Under the pieces are notes generated by a model. The model was not told the DNA's origin and searched no databases. It saw only the letters and a list, made by a program, of their open reading frames with translations. A stretch of DNA of 14,960 bases from contig JAITHZ010000331.1 in NCBI GenBank assembly GCA_031279795.1, positions 1-14,960 of the forward strand. Direction: 5' to 3'. Below are positions 1 through 5,603 of the stretch, one piece after another; position 1 is the first letter of the stretch, and every line of letters begins with the position of its first letter. A program made the position numbers and the translations under genes. Source of the DNA: Bacteroidales bacterium (lineage in GTDB: Bacteria > Bacteroidota > Bacteroidia > Bacteroidales > WRGA01).

Positions 1-1
1 G

Positions 2-43
2 AATTACGAATTACGGGTTGGCGGCAATTCGTAATTCGTAATT
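2..43. repeat. AATTACGAATTAC palindromic repeat, copy 1 (hairpin)
   Basis: AATTACGAATTAC at 2-14 is matched perfectly by its reverse complement GTAATTCGTAATT at 31-43, giving a 13-bp stem with a 16-base GC-rich loop. The repeat overlaps the 3' end of the minus-strand ATPase gene and provides its stop codon. It belongs to a family of short repeats found elsewhere in this window. Confidence 0.8.
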
Positions 44-1360
44 GGCAAGAATTCCAATTGCATACAGGGGATAAACTTTTATTTTGTTGTATTCAGCAAA
101 GTTTTCGAGCGAAGTGCGGATGCCGTACAGCGACTGCTTTTCTTTCATAAACAGATTCAAACTCTGCATTTTGCCGGTTGTGCCGGATTTTACTTCTATC
201 GGAACAATTTTACTGTTTTTTTGTATCAGAAAATCCACCTGTGCGTGGCTGTTGCGGATGTTGCGTAGCCAGTAGTAGAGTTCGCCGGCGAGATTGGGGG
301 GTGCGTTTTTGAGCAGTTCCAATCCAACGAACAGTTCTACTACATTGCCTTTATTGATTTGTTCGAACTTTTCGGCCAACAGGATGTCGGAAATATTTTC
401 GCCTAAAATTCGGAGCATTACTCCGGTGTCGAAAATCAAAAAACGGCAGAATTTTTGATTGATCTCAGCTCCAAGCGGGAGGCCGTTGCCGCCGGTCATA
501 TTCAGCGGATACGCCAATCCTGCAAAAACCAGCCATTCGACGCTTTGCTTGAGTGTTTCGTAGCGTACTTCACGCAATATTTCGGAATAATTAAACCGGT
601 TTCCTGTCTGTTTTGCTATTGACTTCAAGGTTCGACGAAGGAGCGAGGGGGATATTTTTTGCTGGTATTTTGCAAAATCGTCGTAATAGGAACGCATCAA
701 ACTGTCGAGAATCAGCATGCATTCGGCCAGGGTTCCGCCCTGCGCGTAAGCCGCAACCACTTCGGGCATTCCGCCAATAGCAATGTGATTGATCAGATGC
801 TTTAACGCCGTGTGATGCAAGTCTTCCGAAAGCGGATTTTCGGAACTCGCCGCTTTGATGGCTTCCGACAGGTGTTCCATTTTCAATGCACCCAAGTATT
901 CGCTGAACGAAAGCGGATACATAAACCGCAAAGTAATTCTGTCAACATCGTATGAGGGCAATTCTTCCAAATCAAATTCAAGGAACGAATCCGCAACAAT
1001 AACGTGCAGTTCGGGCATTTCTTCGTAAAAGAAACGCAAGGCGGAAATGGCATCGGCACACGACTGAATTTCGTCCAGAAACAGGAGCGTTTTCCCTGCT
1101 TCAAGAGATATTCCGAACATCGTATAAAGTGCGTCGGCAATCATTTTGTACGACAGGGATTGTTCAAAGACTTTTTTCGCTTCTGTGTATTCGTTGTTTT
1201 CGAAATTTATTTCGAGAAAATACTCAAACTGCTTGCCGAGTTCCCGCACCGACGACGACTTGCCAACCCGCCTCGCCCCGCGCAACAGCAAGGGCTTGTG
1301 CTGTGCGGCATTTTTCCATGCTGCCAAACTTTTATCAATCTCTCTTTTGATGTATTCCAT
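11..1360 (-). CDS. DUF4143-type AAA ATPase (AAA_14 family)
   Basis: A 449-residue protein of the large ATPase family that pairs an N-terminal AAA_14 domain with a C-terminal DUF4143 region. The cellular role of this family is largely unknown. Seen in the sequence: Walker A GARRVGKS at residues 28-35, Walker B LLFLDEIQ at 92-99, and near the C-terminus a PD-(D/E)xK-nuclease-like set, D376 then IEVKS with E389 and K391, a pattern common in this family. No signal peptide or membrane segment is seen. The start ATG (1358-1360, read on the minus strand) lies about 25 bases downstream of a good promoter, and the length is normal for the family. Oddly, the last ten residues (NYELRIAANP) and the stop codon are encoded by a copy of the dispersed AATTACGAATTAC repeat. 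The gene stands alone, divergent from the helicase. The family assignment is firm; whether the nuclease-like motif is active is not known. Confidence 0.9.
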   Translation of the reverse strand: MEYIKREIDKSLAAWKNAAQHKPLLLRGARRVGKSSSVRELGKQFEYFLEINFENNEYTEAKKVFEQSLSYKMIADALYTMFGISLEAGKTLLFLDEIQSCADAISALRFFYEEMPELHVIVADSFLEFDLEELPSYDVDRITLRFMYPLSFSEYLGALKMEHLSEAIKAASSENPLSEDLHHTALKHLINHIAIGGMPEVVAAYAQGGTLAECMLILDSLMRSYYDDFAKYQQKISPSLLRRTLKSIAKQTGNRFNYSEILREVRYETLKQSVEWLVFAGLAYPLNMTGGNGLPLGAEINQKFCRFLIFDTGVMLRILGENISDILLAEKFEQINKGNVVELFVGLELLKNAPPNLAGELYYWLRNIRNSHAQVDFLIQKNSKIVPIEVKSGTTGKMQSLNLFMKEKQSLYGIRTSLENFAEYNKIKVYPLYAIGILANYELRIAANP

Positions 1361-1384
1361 GCTGCTTTCATTTATTTACGGATG

Positions 1385-1415
1385 CAAAGATAATTTTTTA
1401 ATTACGAATTACAAA
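1385..1415 (-). promoter_or_regulatory. Bacteroidetes-type promoter of the DUF4143 ATPase
   Basis: Reading the minus strand, TTTG (plus-strand 1412-1415) is followed after 19 bases by TATCTTTG (1385-1392), a full match to the Bacteroides TTTG / TAnnTTTG promoter with the usual spacing. Transcription would begin about 15-20 bases before the ATG at 1360. The -33 TTTG directly adjoins the repeat copy at 1400-1412. Confidence 0.75.
1400..1412. repeat. AATTACGAATTAC repeat, copy 2
   Basis: This is an exact 13-base copy, a direct repeat of positions 2-14. With copy 1 it brackets the DUF4143 gene. It also lies just outside the left end of element A. Confidence 0.75.
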
Positions 1416-1431
1416 TAAAAAATAAAAAATT

Positions 1432-1450
1432 CAGACCTTAGGAAGTAGCG
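1432..1450 (+). repeat. Left terminal inverted repeat of element A
   Basis: CAGACCTTAGGAAGTAGCG. It differs from the reverse complement of the right end at two positions only (10 and 16). Confidence 0.75.
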
Positions 1451-1582
1451 TACATTTGATTCCTAATACACAAGGTTTTGTAAAAAACATATCGTAATAT
1501 ATTACTGTCGCAAAATCAAACATCTGGAATACAGCAATTTATTTATTATGATTTCTGTGGAGTTTTGAAAACCCTCATTTTT

Positions 1583-1613
1583 TCGAGCGCCCTTAGTAGC
1601 TAAGTGCTCTCGA
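1583..1613 (+). repeat. Conserved hairpin inside element A
   Basis: A 31-base near-palindrome with 14-base arms and a 3-base loop (TAG). Twelve of 14 positions pair, with two C·T mismatches. The corresponding hairpin of copy B is at 14903-14933. Confidence 0.7.
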
Positions 1614-1766
1614 ATACTCTCTCCCTTATTAAATTAAAAAACATAAAATACGGGATGGAGAACTGCTGGTATACATGGCTACTAAGGGGCTTGGGGAAAT
1701 AAGGTTGAGAGAACACGGATAACGTAAATGAAGCAGATTTATTCGAAAATGAGACAAGTTAGTTTG

Positions 1767-1785
1767 CGCCACTTCCGAAGGTCTG
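1767..1785 (-). repeat. Right terminal inverted repeat of element A
   Basis: Its reverse complement is CAGACCTTCGGAAGTGGCG, which matches the left end of copy B (14616-14634) at 18 of 19 positions and the left end of copy A at 17 of 19. Confidence 0.8.
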
Positions 1786-1786
1786 A

Positions 1787-1821
1787 AATTACGAATTCTC
1801 GGTAATTCGTAATTCGTAATT
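1787..1821. repeat. AATTACGAATT palindromic repeat, copy 3 (hairpin plus tandem unit)
   Basis: AATTACGAATT (1787-1797) and AATTCGTAATT (1804-1814) form a perfect 11-bp inverted repeat around a 6-base loop. A second overlapping unit of AATTCGTAATT follows to 1821. It starts directly outside the right end of element A. Confidence 0.75.
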
Positions 1822-1904
1822 GATTACAAACTGTCAGTTTAAATTTCTGTGTCTGCAATTTAAATTTTTTATGCTTGAATGAAGTTAATCAGCATAATTT
1901 TTAT

Positions 1905-1912
1905 CATCTTTG
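1905..1912 (+). promoter_or_regulatory. Possible -7 element of the helicase operon
   Basis: CATCTTTG matches TAnnTTTG at all but the first base and is followed by CA, as in other promoters here. No convincing -33 TTG lies at the right distance. If it is real, transcription begins near 1916-1920, so the upstream in-frame TTG at 1910 cannot be the start codon. Confidence 0.45.
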
Positions 1913-1939
1913 CATGTCGTTATCACAGAGTATGACAAA

Positions 1940-4135
1940 ATGAAAATTATGGACCAACAAAACGAAGTATTCAAACTGGCAGCAGATTTAGTAAACAGCA
2001 CCTCTCAATCGCTGTTCCTGACCGGAAAAGCAGGGACAGGAAAAACGACTTTTTTGCGATATATTCGCGACAATACAGCCAAAAATACAATTGTGGCAGC
2101 TCCAACCGGCGTAGCAGCCGTCAATGCCGGCGGCACGACCATCCATTCACTGTTTCAGCTTCCCTTTGAGCCCTATATTCCCGACAGCGATGGAGTGGGA
2201 GTAAAAAAACTGTCGCATCACTTCAAAATGCACAAAAACAAGATCAATCTGCTTCGCGAACTGGAACTGCTTATAATCGACGAAGTCAGCATGTTGCGAG
2301 CCGACGTACTGGACTCCATCGACGTTTCTCTGCGGCATTTCCGGCGAAGCCTCCTGCCGTTTGGCGGGGTACAAATGCTGTACATCGGCGATCTGTTTCA
2401 GTTGCCGCCCGTGGTACAAAACGAAGAATGGGTCACGCTGGGACGCTACTACCGAACACCGTTTTTCTTTCACGCCAAAGCCATCGAAAAATCGCCACCG
2501 CTGTATATCGAACTGAAAAAAATTTACCGGCAAAACGAACAGACTTTCATCGACATATTGAACAGCGTCAGAAATAACACTGTATCAGCCCCGATACTGC
2601 AACAGTTGAATACCCGTTACAATCCCACATTTGTTATTCCCAAAAACAAGAATTATGTAATACTTTCCACACATAACCATAAAGCCGACCGGATTAATCA
2701 GGCAGAACTGGGAAAACTTTCCGGCAAAACGCATAAATTCACCGGCAAAACGACAGGTAATTTTCTGGAAACATCGTTCCCTACAGATATTGAACTCACA
2801 CTGAAGAAGGGAGCGCAAGTGATGTTCGTAAAAAACGACGTCGGCGAAGAACGCCGCTACTACAACGGCAAACTGGGCGTTGTATCGGAGGTGAACGACG
2901 AAAAAGTGACGGTCAGTCTGTCGGGTTCCGGATTGGAGATTGAACTGGAGGCGGAAACCTGGAAAAACGTTCGCTATACACTGAACAAAGAAACCAATCA
3001 GATTGAAGAAGAAGAACTGGGCTCTTTCACGCAGCTTCCCATCCGTCTGGCATGGGCAATAACCATCCATAAAAGTCAGGGATTGACCTTTGAACATGCC
3101 GTGATCGACGCCGGAGACGCCTTTGCCGCAGGACAGGTGTATGTAGCGCTGAGTCGTTGCACAACGCTCAAAGGCATCGTACTTCAATCGAAAATTACGC
3201 CCGAAAGCATCAAAACCGACCCCGAAATAATTCGATTTGCCCGTCAGGAAAGACCGATTCACGACTTAAAACAAATTCTGTCTATCGAAAAACCAAGATA
3301 TCTGCGAGAAAAACTGATTCGCACCTTCGATTGGAAACAGCTGTTGACGTTAAGCCATTCATTTACGGAACTGGTTTCAGAAAAAACATTGCCCAATCAG
3401 GATGAAGCGCTTGCACTGGCTTTGTCAATCAAAAGAAAAATAAATGAACAGCAGGAAATTGCAAAAAAGTTTCAGATACAGCTCAGCCGCTTGCTCGACG
3501 AATACATCCAAACCAGAAATATTGCTGCCATAAAAGAACGTGTGGGTAAAGCGGCGCTTTATTTCTACAACGATATCACTGATCACATGTTGAAACCGCT
3601 TGATGATCATTTAAAGAAATTAGCATCCACCTCAAAAGTGAAGCATTATTTACTGGCAGCGCGAATGATCCGGCAAGGATTTATTGAGGCGCTGACACGG
3701 TTTAAGAAAATTTCCTTTGAAGATATTTCTTTGACGAAAGATATTGAATTCAAAAAGATTGAATTCGAAAAGAAAGTGGAAACTGCGGATACCGCAAAAC
3801 CAACTACGTCAGAAACAAAAAGGCTGCCAAAAGGTGAATCATACCGATTGACACTAGAACTGTTTCGCAAAGGATATGACATTGAAACGATTGCACAGGA
3901 ACGAAACCTCGCTCAAAGCACCATTGAAGGACATCTTGCGTCGCATGTGCTGACTGGCGAAATAGCTGTTGAAGAATTGCTGTCGGAAAAAAAAGCACAG
4001 GTAATTCTGCCATTGCTCGAAAACGAAGAAGGCGCAACCTTGTCGGAAATTAAACAAAAATTGGGCGACGACTTTTCTTACTACGAAATCAGGGTAGCAG
4101 TCAACCACTTGTTGCACTTGGAAGAAAAGAATTAA
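1940..4135 (+). CDS. PIF1-like superfamily 1B helicase with C-terminal HTH domain
   Basis: An ATP-dependent DNA helicase of the PIF1/RecD2-like superfamily 1B, expected to act on DNA in the cytoplasm. Numbering from ATG 1940 (731 residues), the motifs run in order: Walker A GKAGTGKT 29-36, APTGVAA 54-60, Walker B IIDEVSM 112-118, IGDLFQLPPV 149-158, ITIHKSQG 374-381 (UvrD_C_2-like), and YVALSR 401-406. A helical linker follows, then a C-terminal region (about 630-731, with KGYDIETIAQERNLAQSTIE) resembling the helicase-associated HTH_40 domain also found at RecQ C-termini. The open frame reaches back to TTG 1910, but that codon overlaps the likely promoter. ATG 1940 is preferred, and ATG 1949 is equally possible. 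DUF2851 follows after 9 bases, so the two are probably cotranscribed. All core motifs are intact. The physiological substrate cannot be read from the sequence. Confidence 0.9.
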   Translation: MKIMDQQNEVFKLAADLVNSTSQSLFLTGKAGTGKTTFLRYIRDNTAKNTIVAAPTGVAAVNAGGTTIHSLFQLPFEPYIPDSDGVGVKKLSHHFKMHKNKINLLRELELLIIDEVSMLRADVLDSIDVSLRHFRRSLLPFGGVQMLYIGDLFQLPPVVQNEEWVTLGRYYRTPFFFHAKAIEKSPPLYIELKKIYRQNEQTFIDILNSVRNNTVSAPILQQLNTRYNPTFVIPKNKNYVILSTHNHKADRINQAELGKLSGKTHKFTGKTTGNFLETSFPTDIELTLKKGAQVMFVKNDVGEERRYYNGKLGVVSEVNDEKVTVSLSGSGLEIELEAETWKNVRYTLNKETNQIEEEELGSFTQLPIRLAWAITIHKSQGLTFEHAVIDAGDAFAAGQVYVALSRCTTLKGIVLQSKITPESIKTDPEIIRFARQERPIHDLKQILSIEKPRYLREKLIRTFDWKQLLTLSHSFTELVSEKTLPNQDEALALALSIKRKINEQQEIAKKFQIQLSRLLDEYIQTRNIAAIKERVGKAALYFYNDITDHMLKPLDDHLKKLASTSKVKHYLLAARMIRQGFIEALTRFKKISFEDISLTKDIEFKKIEFEKKVETADTAKPTTSETKRLPKGESYRLTLELFRKGYDIETIAQERNLAQSTIEGHLASHVLTGEIAVEELLSEKKAQVILPLLENEEGATLSEIKQKLGDDFSYYEIRVAVNHLLHLEEKN

Positions 4136-4144
4136 TCAAGCAAC

Positions 4145-5413
4145 ATGATGGAACGATTGCTGTACTATATTTGGAAACACCGCCTGTTCGATGCAAACTC
4201 ACTGACGACAACATCCGGCGAACCGTTGGAAATAATTGACCCGGGAACCCAAAACCTTAATGCCGGCCCCGATTTTTTCAATGCCAAAATACGAATTGGC
4301 CACACAGTCTGGGCAGGAAATGTGGAGATTCACACCGCAGCATCCGACTGGTTCAAACACCATCACGGAGACATGTCAATTTATGATACGGTTATTTTAC
4401 ACGTCATAAAGCAGGAGGACGCAATTATTTACAGGCAAAACGGCGAAGCAATTCCTCAACTGCTCCTGCCATATCCCGACACAATTGAACAGCATTACGC
4501 CTATCTGCTTCATTCCGACGCGCCTATTTCCTGCTCGTTGCGATTGCATGAAATTCCGACGCTGTTTCTTTCCGCCTGGATGGACGTCTTACAGACTGAA
4601 CGGCTGGAACAGAAAGTCAGCCGGATACAGCACTTACTCCATCAATGCAAAAACAACTGGGAAGAAACGTTTTACATCACACTGGCGCACTATTTTGGCG
4701 TTGGCGTCAATGGCGATGCATTTGAACGGTTAGCTCGCAGTCTGCCTTTCCAGATTATTCTGAAACACAGTGATTCACCGCATCAGGTAGAAGCCCTGCT
4801 GTTCGGGCAGTCCGGCTTGCTGTCTGCCGACTGTGACGATGCGTATTTTCTCAGCCTGAAAGATGAATACCAGTTTTTGCAGCAAAAATACCAGTTGAAA
4901 GAAATTGACCACTGCTCGTGGAAATGGTACCGACTGAGACCGACAAATTTTCCGGAAATAAAAATTGCACAATTCGCCGCCATCTATCGTTCGACTACCG
5001 GACTGTTTTCTAAAATATTAGCAGCAACCAATCCAACTGAATTATCCAAGCTCTTCAAAGTCAATCCCTCCCCGTATTGGGAAACACATTACAATTTTGG
5101 TAAACCTTCGTCGACTTCAAAAAAACAATTAGGAGAAAAAATGATCGACAGTCTGTTGATTAACGTCGTTGCCCCTGCATTTTTTTCGTATGGCAACAGC
5201 AATCACCAGCGTGAATTTACAGAAAAGGCGCTGAAATTACTGGAAAACTTACCCGCAGAACAAAATCATATTACAAAAGAATGGCAGGAATGCGGCCTGA
5301 CCATAAATACCGCCGCCGATTCGCAAGCGCTTATCCAGCTAAAACAAGAATATTGTGAAAAAAAGAAATGCATATTTTGCCGCATCGGACAAAAATTGCT
5401 GGCTAAGACATGA
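4145..5413 (+). CDS. DUF2851 family protein
   Basis: A 422-residue member of DUF2851, a family of unknown function common in Bacteroidetes. Hallmarks seen: YYIWKHRLF at 7-15, the block from N39-A-G-P-D-F44 through W56-A-G-N-V-E-I-H63, and S67-D-W69 with a histidine run at 72-74. At the C-terminus there is a cysteine cluster C404-x4-C409-x2-C412 (YCEKKKCIFCRIG), which could hold a metal or an Fe-S centre; that is inference. The many conserved D, E and H residues in the first 75 positions would suit a metal-dependent enzyme, but no activity is established. There is no signal peptide. The ATG at 4145 is followed directly by a second ATG at 4148, either of which could be used. It begins 9 bases after the helicase stop with no promoter or terminator between, so it is probably translated from the same mRNA. 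Confidence 0.85.
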   Translation: MMERLLYYIWKHRLFDANSLTTTSGEPLEIIDPGTQNLNAGPDFFNAKIRIGHTVWAGNVEIHTAASDWFKHHHGDMSIYDTVILHVIKQEDAIIYRQNGEAIPQLLLPYPDTIEQHYAYLLHSDAPISCSLRLHEIPTLFLSAWMDVLQTERLEQKVSRIQHLLHQCKNNWEETFYITLAHYFGVGVNGDAFERLARSLPFQIILKHSDSPHQVEALLFGQSGLLSADCDDAYFLSLKDEYQFLQQKYQLKEIDHCSWKWYRLRPTNFPEIKIAQFAAIYRSTTGLFSKILAATNPTELSKLFKVNPSPYWETHYNFGKPSSTSKKQLGEKMIDSLLINVVAPAFFSYGNSNHQREFTEKALKLLENLPAEQNHITKEWQECGLTINTAADSQALIQLKQEYCEKKKCIFCRIGQKLLAKT

Positions 5414-5460
5414 AAATATGACAACCTGTCGACATGCAATTCTCAACTATCAAGTCATGG

Positions 5461-5493
5461 AGAGCGCGATAAATAGCGCCCCTACGCCGCTCT
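5461..5493. repeat. Small GC-rich palindromic unit between DUF2851 and the barrel gene
   Basis: AGAGCG (5461-5466) pairs with CGCTCT (5488-5493), with an alternative internal pairing of GCGC (5464-5467) and GCGC (5476-5479). There is no T-tract behind it, so it is a poor terminator. It resembles a short intergenic repeat more than a regulatory site. The rest of 5414-5603 is AT-rich and contains three short CTCTCAAC-like words. Confidence 0.4.
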
Positions 5494-5498
5494 AATTA

Positions 5499-5511
5499 GT
5501 AATTCGTAATT
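5499..5511. repeat. AATTACGAATTAC repeat, copy 4
   Basis: GTAATTCGTAATT is the exact reverse complement of the copies at 2-14 and 1400-1412. Here it stands alone, with no element ends beside it. Confidence 0.7.
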
Positions 5512-5558
5512 TTTAATTGAAAACACTCTCAACTCTCAACTAATTTTAAACCTTTTCG

Positions 5559-5566
5559 TTTCTTTG
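5559..5566 (+). promoter_or_regulatory. Possible -7 element of the outer-membrane barrel gene
   Basis: TTTCTTTG matches TAnnTTTG except at the second base and is followed by CA, as in stronger promoters of this window. No TTG is found about 19-20 bases upstream. It lies 38 bases before the ATG, leaving an A-rich leader. Confidence 0.4.
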
Positions 5567-5603
5567 CAGTCTGAATATACAAAATATTCAAAAACAACAA
5601 AAA

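Larger units (their letters stand above)
1432..1785 (+). mobile_element. Element A: short non-coding element with terminal inverted repeats (MITE-like)
   Basis: This fills most of the gene-free stretch 1361-1909. The ends are CAGACCTTAGGAAGTAGCG (1432-1450) and CGCCACTTCCGAAGGTCTG (1767-1785), inverted repeats matching at 17 of 19 positions. Two interior blocks, 1555-1630 and 1673-1785, match the inverted copy B at the window end. By hand alignment the first block is identical at 67 of 76 positions. The 42 bases between these blocks do not resemble B's core. I see no ORF worth calling and no transposase. Palindromic AATTACGAATT repeats lie outside both ends, so any target-site duplication is obscured. 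A MITE is the simplest reading; a structured regulatory RNA or protein-binding DNA element is the alternative. Confidence 0.7.

Noticed and set aside
1004..1418. Plus-strand open frames overlapping the 5' half of the DUF4143 gene
   Set aside because: They are antisense to a well-supported ATPase with intact Walker motifs, and no independent family signal is visible.
1910..1939. Upstream TTG start for the helicase
   Set aside because: It overlaps the likely -7 element (1905-1912) and adds ten residues not needed by the fold; ATG 1940 or 1949 is more credible.
5461..5493. Rho-independent terminator after DUF2851
   Set aside because: The stem is interrupted and no T-run follows on the plus strand.
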